The notes under the pieces: model-generated
Told to the model about the DNA's origin: nothing
The model's database searches: none
The model's input: only the letters and a program-made list of their open reading frames with translations
Made by a program: the position numbers and the translations under genes
NCBI GenBank assembly: GCA_016787265.1
Contig: JAEUVF010000018.1
Span: 62,001-126,000 of the forward strand
Direction: 5' to 3'
From: Flavipsychrobacter sp.
GTDB lineage: Bacteria > Bacteroidota > Bacteroidia > Chitinophagales > Chitinophagaceae
Length of the DNA stretch: 64,000 nt
Part shown: in pieces, positions 25,859-34,446 of the stretch
How positions within the stretch are numbered: the stretch's first letter is position 1
Layout: each line of letters opens with the position of its first letter

Positions 25859-27568
25859 ATGAACTATACAAAAAAGTTATTGTGTGTTGCTTCGGTAGCC
25901 TTGCTGGGGTTATCCGCTTGTGATAAGCAAACATATCTTGACTATAATACCAATCCGGAGATTGTTTATAATATTACTCCGGAAGAACAATTCACAAATG
26001 GTGCTATTGCAATGTTTGATGCAGATTTCGAGTATTATTATGATTATTACCGGATCATGATGCCCTGGATGCAATACTTTACACCACAAAATGGTAACTC
26101 CGTTACTTTTATGACGGACATAGGTAACTTCAATCAGCGCAGAAGTTATTTTTATACCAGAGTTGGGCACGTATTGACGGATGTTGTGGAAATCATCAAA
26201 CTGAAATCTGCAGAAGAACAGGCAAATCGTCAACAGCAAATTGCCATCACCAAAATTCTGATGACATATTATGCCCTGTACACTTCGGAAATCAATGGAA
26301 GTCTGGCTTACTCAGAAGCTTTCCGTGCCCGTTATGGCGGAACTGTAACTCCGAAATATGATACTCAGGAAGAACTATTCAATATTTTTGATGCAGATCT
26401 GAAAGCAGCAATAACCACCTTAAAATCAAACGCAGCCGGACAAATTGGTTTTGGTAATGCAGATCTTTACTACAAAGGTGATGTGGCAAAATGGACAAAA
26501 GCAGCTAATGCTTTGCGTCTCCGTTTGGCTATGCGCTGGGGTAAAAGAAATCCTGCCAAACAATTGGAAATTGTAAATGAAGTGTTGGCTGGTGATTTGT
26601 TTACCAGCAATGCAGACAACCTTGAATTCGTTACTTCCTCTTCTCACGCAGGTGCAAATAGTAACTGGGATCCAAGTGGAGCACTTTTCAAAGGAAGTAA
26701 AGCTTTGGTAGATTTCATGTATCAAACCAACGATCCAAGAATTCGTATCTTCTTCCAAAAGAATGCGTTTTCCCAGGAAAATGTTGACCTTGCAATCGCC
26801 CAGAACATTATTCCGGCAACAGCCGTTGCAAGTTCCAAAAGATACATTGGCGGATTTGCTTCTCCAGATGCAGCAACAAACCCGACAAATGCGATGTACT
26901 ATAACAATAACCGAATTTTTAGAAATGCCAACGGTACAAACCAGCCACTGGATACATTATCCCGTATTCAGTACCGCTTATTCTGTCCGGCAATTTCAAA
27001 CCCGGTATTGGCCACCGCTACTCCTGGAACAGGTAGTTTGACTTTCCCGATGCTTACCTATTCAGAACAACTGTTCTTTAGAGCAGAACTTGCTGCAAAA
27101 GGTATTACTGGAGAAAATGCAGCACAGTTGTATGAAGCTGCAGTAAAAGCATCTATGCGTTACTACGATGTTATGGGTAGCAGAGCGCAGGTGTTTGACT
27201 ATGTTGCATTAACGGATGCAGAAGTGGATGCGGCATACAATCATCCTTTAGTTAAATACGATGCAACCAAAGCATTGGATCAGATCGCCTCTCAATCTTA
27301 TATCCACTTCTTTAAACAAGCGAATGAAGGTTGGGCTCTTTATAAGAGAACAGGTATGCCAAATACTTCTACAGTGCTTGCTTTTGAGAATATCCTGGCA
27401 AATGGTGTAGTACAGAAAATGCCCAGAAGACCGCTGATCAATCTTCCGCTGGAAACGGATAGAAACTTTGCGAATGTAAAAGCTGCTATTGATCAGATGG
27501 CTGCTGATCCTGAATTCGGAGCAGGTCCTGGTGATATCTTCGGACGAATCTGGTGGGATAAACAATAA
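25859..27568 (+). CDS. SusD/RagB-like outer membrane lipoprotein
   Basis: The 569-residue protein has a lipoprotein signal (LLGLSAC, Cys about 21) and a helical TPR-like fold of the SusD-like type (EEQFTNGAIA, LRLRLAMRWGKRNP). It would form the lid over the SusC barrel. The gene lies 26 bp after susC and is followed by a 13-bp-stem terminator that ends the SusCD unit. Confidence 0.92.
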   Translation: MNYTKKLLCVASVALLGLSACDKQTYLDYNTNPEIVYNITPEEQFTNGAIAMFDADFEYYYDYYRIMMPWMQYFTPQNGNSVTFMTDIGNFNQRRSYFYTRVGHVLTDVVEIIKLKSAEEQANRQQQIAITKILMTYYALYTSEINGSLAYSEAFRARYGGTVTPKYDTQEELFNIFDADLKAAITTLKSNAAGQIGFGNADLYYKGDVAKWTKAANALRLRLAMRWGKRNPAKQLEIVNEVLAGDLFTSNADNLEFVTSSSHAGANSNWDPSGALFKGSKALVDFMYQTNDPRIRIFFQKNAFSQENVDLAIAQNIIPATAVASSKRYIGGFASPDAATNPTNAMYYNNNRIFRNANGTNQPLDTLSRIQYRLFCPAISNPVLATATPGTGSLTFPMLTYSEQLFFRAELAAKGITGENAAQLYEAAVKASMRYYDVMGSRAQVFDYVALTDAEVDAAYNHPLVKYDATKALDQIASQSYIHFFKQANEGWALYKRTGMPNTSTVLAFENILANGVVQKMPRRPLINLPLETDRNFANVKAAIDQMAADPEFGAGPGDIFGRIWWDKQ

Positions 27569-27582
27569 TTATTCATCTGATA

Positions 27583-27616
27583 ATAAAACCCCGGCGCTCT
27601 TGTGCCGGGGTTTTAT
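27583..27616 (+). terminator. Rho-independent terminator of susCD
   Basis: A perfect 13-bp stem (27583-27595 with 27604-27616) contains ACCCCGGC/GCCGGGGT and an 8-nt loop. Because A and T runs are symmetric it could also act on the other strand. Confidence 0.9.
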
Positions 27617-27659
27617 CCTTTTAAGACCAATACTGCTATAAAGTTTGTAATTTGACGCC

Positions 27660-28253
27660 ATGTTGAGGTTACTGCTAATTTTGCTGATTGGATGTTCCCT
27701 TGAAAAGGTTGCCGCGCAAGTGGATAGTTTCCCGTTTGACCAGAATAAACTACACGGGTTTTTCAAAAATCATGCTCCTCTTAATGTAAAAAAACAGGCA
27801 ACAGAAACACATAAATCTACCTATCGACTCCTTGCCTTTCTTTCTCCGGAATGTCCGCTAAGTCAGAATTATTCAGTTGTGCTTCAGCAACTTTCAAATG
27901 AATTTTCTGATTTGATTACAGTATCCGGAATAATTCCAGGTTCAACAGTCAGCAAAAAGGAAATCCGCGGTTTTGCTAAAAAATACAAAATTCAGTTTCC
28001 GCTCTATTCAGATAAGAACATGATTACTGTGAAAACAGTTCATGCAACCATAACCCCTGAAGTTGTTTTGATGGATAAAGATGGCGTTCTTATTTACAGA
28101 GGTGCTATTGACGACTGGGCTGTAGATCTCGGAAAAAAGAAATCCAAACCGTCCAATGAATACCTGAGGAATGCACTTTTACAAGTCAAAATGGGTCAGC
28201 CTGTTCAATTTGTTATGAAAGAGCCCATTGGTTGCCTCATTAATGATTTTTAA
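27660..28253 (+). CDS. Exported redoxin-like (thioredoxin-fold) protein
   Basis: The 197-residue protein has an N-terminal signal with a possible lipobox (LLIGC, C12). The redoxin core carries FLSPECPLSQNY, where the usual CxxC is CPLS, so only the first Cys of the motif is kept. The C-terminus has IGCLIND, giving a second Cys. VVLMDKDGVLIYRGAIDD is typical of redoxins. It lies 14 bp before the heme/copper oxidase-like gene and is first of a four-gene operon, so it may act as a thiol partner for those proteins. Confidence 0.78.
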   Translation: MLRLLLILLIGCSLEKVAAQVDSFPFDQNKLHGFFKNHAPLNVKKQATETHKSTYRLLAFLSPECPLSQNYSVVLQQLSNEFSDLITVSGIIPGSTVSKKEIRGFAKKYKIQFPLYSDKNMITVKTVHATITPEVVLMDKDGVLIYRGAIDDWAVDLGKKKSKPSNEYLRNALLQVKMGQPVQFVMKEPIGCLINDF

Positions 28254-28267
28254 ATGCCACTAAACAA

Positions 28268-29590
28268 ATGAGATTCCGTATACTGTTTATTTTTTTGTTG
28301 CTTTCCATTTCTAGTAATTACCTGCTTGCCCAGCAATACACCTATACTGTTGATATAGAACCTATCATTACACAAAATTGTACACCCTGTCATAAACCAG
28401 GCGAAGCAGGACCTTTCACACTTACTTCTTATCAGGATGTAGCTAAACGTGCCAAATTTATCAAGGAGGTTGTTCAAAGCGGTTATATGCCGCCCTGGAA
28501 AGCAGACAACGCATATGTACATTTTGCAAATGATCGCTCTTTGTCAGAAGCTGATAAGAATAAAATCATTTCCTGGGTGGATAACGGTGCACCGCAAGGC
28601 AAGGTATCCAAATCTGCCAGTAAACCAGAGAAACCGCTGATCCTTGGAACTGTTTACCACAGGAAGCCCGATCTGACTTTAAATATGGAAGACAATTTCA
28701 CTGTTATCGGAGGAAATGTGGAACAGTTTGTAATTTTTAAACTTCCCTTTGAATTATCTGATTCTTTTAATATCGAAGCCATTGAATTTGTAGCGAATAA
28801 CAAGAAGCTGGTACACCATGTCAATTATGCAATCCATTCAGTTCCTGATAACAGAGTAGATCTTCAACGGACTGACAAATTCATCAATCTAACCTTTGAT
28901 GACCGTAGAAAATTTGATCAGTATCAGCCCTATCGTAAAACGATTACTTATTACGGTGGCTGGATCCCCGGGGCCAGATATGAAGCCTACCCGGGCGATT
29001 TTGGCTGGGTTCTACCCAAACGCGGCGTTATTCTGATGACCGTTCATTTCAGTCCCATTGCGGTGGATGAAGTTTTCAAAGGTGGCGTTAATCTCTTTTT
29101 CAAAAAAACACCGGTGAAGCGCCCGGTTAAAGTGGTGAGCTTTGGTTCCGGTGGAATTGGCGAACGTCAGATTGAACCCATTTTTTATGTGAAGGCAAAT
29201 GAAAAACAGAAATTTACGCTCGAAGTCACCAACCCCAGCGAAGATCAGTCCATCCTGCATGTATGGCCCCATATGCACCTGATTGGTAAATCATTTAAAG
29301 CGTATGCCATCGCGCCAGGCGGAGATACCATCCGCCTCGTTCATATTCCGGATTGGGATTTTCGCTGGCAGGAAATCTACCAGTTTAAATCACCTGTCAG
29401 AATTCCAAAAGGTTCTGTTGTCCGGCTCGAATGTGAATACGACAATACAGCCGATAATCCTTTCAATCCTAATAGTCCCCCTAAAAATATTTTCTCCATG
29501 GGTGATATGAAAACAACTGACGAAATGATGACCCTGATGATGATTTTTACTCCTTATAAACCCGGGGATGAAAAAATAAAACTTGATTAA
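28268..29590 (+). CDS. Cytochrome c fused to a PHM-like dicopper monooxygenase
   Basis: The 440-residue protein has a signal peptide (about 1-22). Heme c motif CTPCH (38-42) and distal GYMPPW (72-77) form an N-terminal cytochrome domain. The C-terminal part resembles copper type II ascorbate-dependent monooxygenases (PHM/DBH), with a plausible complete ligand set: H183, H184 and H260 for one copper, and H335, H337 (PHMHL) and M420 (DEMM) for the other. PHM enzymes hydroxylate C-H bonds with O2. Here the fused heme could supply electrons in place of ascorbate. The substrate is unknown. Confidence 0.82.
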   Translation: MRFRILFIFLLLSISSNYLLAQQYTYTVDIEPIITQNCTPCHKPGEAGPFTLTSYQDVAKRAKFIKEVVQSGYMPPWKADNAYVHFANDRSLSEADKNKIISWVDNGAPQGKVSKSASKPEKPLILGTVYHRKPDLTLNMEDNFTVIGGNVEQFVIFKLPFELSDSFNIEAIEFVANNKKLVHHVNYAIHSVPDNRVDLQRTDKFINLTFDDRRKFDQYQPYRKTITYYGGWIPGARYEAYPGDFGWVLPKRGVILMTVHFSPIAVDEVFKGGVNLFFKKTPVKRPVKVVSFGSGGIGERQIEPIFYVKANEKQKFTLEVTNPSEDQSILHVWPHMHLIGKSFKAYAIAPGGDTIRLVHIPDWDFRWQEIYQFKSPVRIPKGSVVRLECEYDNTADNPFNPNSPPKNIFSMGDMKTTDEMMTLMMIFTPYKPGDEKIKLD

Positions 29591-29600
29591 CTGCCAAATC

Positions 29601-32600
29601 GTGAACCGCATATTTCGATTATTGCTGCCTGTTAGTATACTATTTTTGCTGCTTTCCAACCAAACGATCGGACAGCAGGGCGGCTCCCTTTTTAATGAAA
29701 AAGATCCTCAACAAAGCGGCCTTCTCTTTACCAACCAGGTTACTGAGTCAGACAGCCTTCATGTATTCCGTTATGAATACCTGTACAATGGTGCCGGTGT
29801 AGGAGTGGGAGATTTCAATAACGACGGCCTCGAAGACCTGTTCTTCTCCGGTAACCAGGTGGCGAATAAATTATTTCTTAATAAAGGCAGGCTTCAGTTT
29901 GAAGATATCACTTTAACCGCCGGTGTTAAGGGAAACGGAACCTGGTCAACAGGTGTAACCGTTGCTGACGTAAATGCAGATGGCCGACTTGATATTTATG
30001 TTTGCCATTCCGGAAGGTACAACGATTCCCTGCAATTAAGAAATGAGCTTTTTATCAATGAAGGAATTCAAAACGGAAAACCTCTTTTTAAAGAACGTGC
30101 TGTTGAATTTGGATTGGATGCAGCCGGAACCCAATCAACGCATGCTGTTTTCTTTGATTACGACCTGGATGGCGATCTGGACATGTTTCTGCTCAATCAC
30201 TCCAATCATACCTATAACCCCTTTCTGAATACCAGGAAAACAAGAGCTACTCCCAATATGGCTTTTGGAAATCGATTATTCCGTAATAATGGCAATAATA
30301 AATTTGAAGATGTTACGCTGAAAGCCGGTATCATCAATCACGCGTTGAATTTTGGCCTGAGTGTTACCGTTAGTGATCTGAATAACGATGGATGGCCCGA
30401 TCTCTATACCACCAGCGACTATACCGAAAAGGATTGTCTCTATATCAACAACCGCAACGGAACATTTTCAGAACAGGTGGAAAAATCCATGGGACATATT
30501 TCCAAGTATTCCATGGGTGCAGATATTGCCGATATCAACAACGATGGATGGGCAGATATTTTTACACTGGACATGCTGCCGGAAGACAATCACCGCCAGA
30601 AAATGCTGAAAGGTCCGGATGAATATGATCAGTACAATCTTTTGCGCGATAGCGGATATTTCAAACAACAGATGCGAAACATGCTGCAACTGAACCGTGG
30701 CATTGATCAGTTTGGACAACTTCGGTTTTCGGAAATCGGTCAGCTGGCCGGACTCTCCAACACCGATTGGAGCTGGTCTGGTTTACTAGTAGATTTTGAC
30801 CTGGATGGATGGAAAGACGCGCTTGTTACCAATGGCTACCTGCGGGATTATACCGATATGGATTTCATGAAGTATACGGTAGCGCAGGCAAGAATTGAAG
30901 CAGCAAAAGAAGGCCAACAGGTGTTTCAAACGCATGCGCTGGTTAAAAAAATGCCTTCCAACAAACTGAAGAACTACCTGTTTCGTAACAATGGTGGTAT
31001 CAGTTTTACAAATACATCTCATGCCTGGGGCATGAACTCAGAAAGAATCTCTAACGCTGCCGTATATGCGGATCTGGATAATGATGGCGATCCTGACCTG
31101 GTAGTGGTTAACAATAACGATCCCGTACAGTTGTTCGAAAACACAGCCAGAAATCAGCAACCTTCCGGTAACTACCTGGCCATAGAGTTGAAAGGCAATA
31201 CCTCTAATCCGTTTGCAATTGGAACTAAACTGGAATTAATTACTTCGGATGGTAGCAAACAGGTACAGGAACTTTATCCGGTTCGGGGCTATCAGTCTTC
31301 ACAATCCTATCGTCTTCTTTTTGGGATCCCGGCCACAAAGAAAATTGATACCATCGCTGTACGCTGGCCCGACCGTTCAGTTAGCATTCACACCAATCTT
31401 CAGGTGAATCAATTGCTCCAATTCAAACAACCCAACACAAAGAACAATTCCATAGCTTCTATTCCTCTGCCCAAAAAAACCTGGCTACAGGATATAACAG
31501 AACTGTCCCGCATAAAATTCCAGCACCAGGAAAATGAGTTCATTGATTTTAAAGATGAAACCCTGTTACCTTATATGTTATCGCGTATGGGACCTGCACT
31601 GGCCTCCGGAGATGTCAATGGTGATGGCCTGGATGACTTTTTCATCGGTACACCAATCGGACAGGTTGCTGCTTTGTTCATTCAAAAAGCCAATTACAAA
31701 TTTGAACTGGTTCCAGGGCCCTGGAGTTCCGATAAGGAATCAGAAGACGTACAGGCAGCCTTCCTGGATGCAGATAGTGATGGAGACCTGGATCTTTATG
31801 TAGTTAGTGGCGGTAATGAATATGCGCCTGATTCTCCTGAATACCAGGATCGGTTATACATCAACGATGGCAAAGGTGGATTCACTAAATCAGTTACAGC
31901 CTTACCTGCGATGCTGAGCCCCAAACAGGCACTGGCCATCGCGGATTTTGATAAAGATGGTGACCCTGATATCTGGGTAGGAGGGATGTACCAGCCGGGG
32001 TCTTTCCCTATGGCTGATCGTTCTTATCTGCTCAGAAATGATAGTAAAAATGGAGAACTAAAATTTACTGATATCACCAGTGAATATAATTTTCTTTTAC
32101 ATACCGGGGCCAATACAGCTGCTCAATGGACAGATACTAACAGGGACGGATATCCCGAATTGATCCTCGCGGGCGATTGGATGCCCGTTCGTTTGATCGA
32201 TAATCAGAAAGGAAAGCTCACTCTTAGTAAAGTTCAACTTCCGGATAATCTTTCCGGTTGGTGGCGATCCATCACACCGGCAGACCTGGACGGCGACGGT
32301 GATGTAGATTTTATTCTGGGCAATGCAGGTACCAATTTGCAAATTCGTGCCAGCAAAACCGAACCGGTTGAATTGTTCACCACAGATCTGGATCAGAATG
32401 GTACCCTGGACCCAATTCTTACCCACTATATAAATGGTCAATCCTATCCCATCGCATCAAGAGATGAATTATTGGAGCAGGTGGTGCCCATGCGTAAGAA
32501 GTTCGTGTATTATAAAGATTATGCCGATGTGAAGCTGGATGGCATCGTGCCTGCTTCCCAAAAGAAAAAATTGCATCGCCTGGAAGTCAACAATTTTGCA

Positions 32601-32969
32601 TCAGGTGTTCTCTGGAATGAAGGATCGCAACCCTGGAAGTTTACCACCCTTCCTGAACTTGCACAAGTTTCTTCCCTGCAGTCAGCCATCGTGCTCGACT
32701 GGAATAAAGATGGTCGCCCGGATATTTACCTCGGAGGAAATTTTGAAGGCTACCGTGTACAGTTTGGTCAGTCGGATGCAAGTTATGGCCAGTTGCTGGA
32801 GAACTCTGGTAACAGAAATTTCAAAGCCATATCGCCCATGGATACCGGAGTCTTTTTGAAGGGAGAACTTCGGCAAATGAAATTACTGAATGCAGGATCC
32901 GGTAATTACATCGTGGTGACAGCTACCAACAATGGTTCTATTCAGGTGCTAAAAGTAAATGCGCAATGA
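29601..32969 (+). CDS. VCBS/FG-GAP repeat protein with ASPIC/UnbV domain (CRTAC1-like)
   Basis: From GTG 29601 there are 1122 residues with a signal peptide ending near IGQQ. A TTG at 29583 overlapping the previous gene is the alternative start. At least a dozen calcium-binding DxDxDGxxD repeats (for example DFNNDGLEDLF, DADSDGDLDLY, DLDGDGDVDFI) form two beta propellers. An ASPIC/UnbV domain lies between them (about 525-610; VRGYQSSQSYRLLFG). Such proteins are secreted or surface-bound and are common near SusCD and redox operons. It lies between the monooxygenase and haloperoxidase genes. Confidence 0.9.
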   Translation: MNRIFRLLLPVSILFLLLSNQTIGQQGGSLFNEKDPQQSGLLFTNQVTESDSLHVFRYEYLYNGAGVGVGDFNNDGLEDLFFSGNQVANKLFLNKGRLQFEDITLTAGVKGNGTWSTGVTVADVNADGRLDIYVCHSGRYNDSLQLRNELFINEGIQNGKPLFKERAVEFGLDAAGTQSTHAVFFDYDLDGDLDMFLLNHSNHTYNPFLNTRKTRATPNMAFGNRLFRNNGNNKFEDVTLKAGIINHALNFGLSVTVSDLNNDGWPDLYTTSDYTEKDCLYINNRNGTFSEQVEKSMGHISKYSMGADIADINNDGWADIFTLDMLPEDNHRQKMLKGPDEYDQYNLLRDSGYFKQQMRNMLQLNRGIDQFGQLRFSEIGQLAGLSNTDWSWSGLLVDFDLDGWKDALVTNGYLRDYTDMDFMKYTVAQARIEAAKEGQQVFQTHALVKKMPSNKLKNYLFRNNGGISFTNTSHAWGMNSERISNAAVYADLDNDGDPDLVVVNNNDPVQLFENTARNQQPSGNYLAIELKGNTSNPFAIGTKLELITSDGSKQVQELYPVRGYQSSQSYRLLFGIPATKKIDTIAVRWPDRSVSIHTNLQVNQLLQFKQPNTKNNSIASIPLPKKTWLQDITELSRIKFQHQENEFIDFKDETLLPYMLSRMGPALASGDVNGDGLDDFFIGTPIGQVAALFIQKANYKFELVPGPWSSDKESEDVQAAFLDADSDGDLDLYVVSGGNEYAPDSPEYQDRLYINDGKGGFTKSVTALPAMLSPKQALAIADFDKDGDPDIWVGGMYQPGSFPMADRSYLLRNDSKNGELKFTDITSEYNFLLHTGANTAAQWTDTNRDGYPELILAGDWMPVRLIDNQKGKLTLSKVQLPDNLSGWWRSITPADLDGDGDVDFILGNAGTNLQIRASKTEPVELFTTDLDQNGTLDPILTHYINGQSYPIASRDELLEQVVPMRKKFVYYKDYADVKLDGIVPASQKKKLHRLEVNNFASGVLWNEGSQPWKFTTLPELAQVSSLQSAIVLDWNKDGRPDIYLGGNFEGYRVQFGQSDASYGQLLENSGNRNFKAISPMDTGVFLKGELRQMKLLNAGSGNYIVVTATNNGSIQVLKVNAQ

Positions 32970-34270
32970 GGAAGTCTGTATTCATATTTTTCCTGGTGAT
33001 CTTATGCGGTTTGTCCGGTTTTGCACAAATCAATAAAAGCTCAGATCCAACTGCTCTTCACAAAGCGCAGGATTACCTGACCGAAATTATTGTGCACGAT
33101 ATTTTTTCACCCCCGGTTTCGAGCCGCATTTACCTGTACCCGCATATTGCTTCATATGAAACCCTGGTAGCAGCAGGCATGGGCAAGGCTGCCTCCTTTT
33201 CCGGAAGACTTCCCGATTTTCCAGCCATTCCCAAAATCAAAGGCATTATTGATCCTGTCATTGCCAGTCTCGAAGCATTTCGCCTCACCGGCCGGCAGTT
33301 CCTGTTTTCAGAAGAACGGTTTTCGGATTCCATGCAGGTGTTGATACAGGCTCAGGTTAAAGCAAGAAAAACGGAAAATCTCCTTACTACCTCTCTTCAG
33401 GCTGGCAAACAGGTTGCCGATAGTATCCTGGTTTGGGCATCAAAAGACAGATATAAGGAAACCCGGGCCATCCGCCGGTATCAATTGAAAAAAACACCTG
33501 GCTCATGGTTGCCCACACCACCAGGATATATCGCGGCGATTGAACCCCATTGGAAGCAGATCCGTTGCCTGACCCTCGATAGCGCTGCTGTATTCAGGCC
33601 CCAATCCGCCACTTTATTTTCTGTCGAGCCAGGAACCCCCTTTCATAAAGAAGCCCTGGAGGTTTACACCGTCTGCACTTCTTTGACTGATGAACAAAAA
33701 GCGATTGCCGCCTTCTGGGACTGCAATCCCTTCCATATTACCATGCAGGGGCACCTGAATTTTGCTACCAAGAAGATTAGTCCGGGTGGCCATTGGATGC
33801 AAATTGCCGGCCTGGTCAGCCGGATGAAATCTGAATCCATTACCGATGCTTCCAAAGCGTATACATATACCGCAATCGCCATTTTTGACGCCTTTATCAG
33901 CTGCTGGGAAGAAAAGTACAATAGTCAGCTGATCCGCCCGGAGACCTATATTAATAGTCATATTGATGAAAACTGGCGGCCCCTGCTTCAGACTCCTCCT
34001 TTCCCCGAATACCCCAGCGGTCACAGTGTAGTATCGGGAGCAGCAGCTACCGTACTGACAAAATTATATGGGGAAAATTTTAAATTTGTGGATGATACCG
34101 AGCGACCCTACGGGCTCCCGGACAGGACTTTCTCCTCTTTCCACAAAGCCAGTGAAGAAGCAGCTATTTCGCGGCTGTACGGAGGCATCCATTACCGGCC
34201 AGCTATTGAAAACGGGCTGGAACAGGGGAGAAAGGTGGGGGAGCAGGTGGTCAGGCGACTTAAACTCTGA
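32966..34270 (+). CDS. Vanadium-dependent haloperoxidase-like / PAP2 superfamily protein
   Basis: The 434-residue protein has a signal peptide ending near SGFAQ (about 21). The vanadate/phosphate site is present: KYNSQLIRP (K-X6-RP), YPSGHS, and SRLYGGIH (SR-X5-H). The Asp at the end of the classical SRX5HX3D motif is Ala here. Vanadium haloperoxidases oxidise halides with H2O2; related PAP2 proteins are phosphatases, and sequence alone does not decide. The ATG overlaps the preceding stop by 4 bp, so translation is coupled. Confidence 0.82.
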   Translation: MRKSVFIFFLVILCGLSGFAQINKSSDPTALHKAQDYLTEIIVHDIFSPPVSSRIYLYPHIASYETLVAAGMGKAASFSGRLPDFPAIPKIKGIIDPVIASLEAFRLTGRQFLFSEERFSDSMQVLIQAQVKARKTENLLTTSLQAGKQVADSILVWASKDRYKETRAIRRYQLKKTPGSWLPTPPGYIAAIEPHWKQIRCLTLDSAAVFRPQSATLFSVEPGTPFHKEALEVYTVCTSLTDEQKAIAAFWDCNPFHITMQGHLNFATKKISPGGHWMQIAGLVSRMKSESITDASKAYTYTAIAIFDAFISCWEEKYNSQLIRPETYINSHIDENWRPLLQTPPFPEYPSGHSVVSGAAATVLTKLYGENFKFVDDTERPYGLPDRTFSSFHKASEEAAISRLYGGIHYRPAIENGLEQGRKVGEQVVRRLKL

Positions 34271-34303
34271 ACCACAGGAGAAGCGGAGTTTTAACTTTTA
34301 CCT

Positions 34304-34334
34304 TTTGGCTTTTGAATTAAATAAGCTACCTTTG
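34304..34334 (+). promoter_or_regulatory. Promoter of rpoB
   Basis: TTTG at 34304-34307 and TACCTTTG at 34327-34334 are 19 nt apart and match the Bacteroidota consensus. It shows that rpoB is transcribed on its own, with a leader of about 105 nt. Confidence 0.78.
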
Positions 34335-34446
34335 CCGTCCGTTTTACTATATTCGGATAGCTATCTGGGAATTGTACAATATGGCCATTAAGTTGTAAAT
34401 TCCTAATATTCAGTGCATAAGACTTTAAAACCGGTTTAAAATACAT

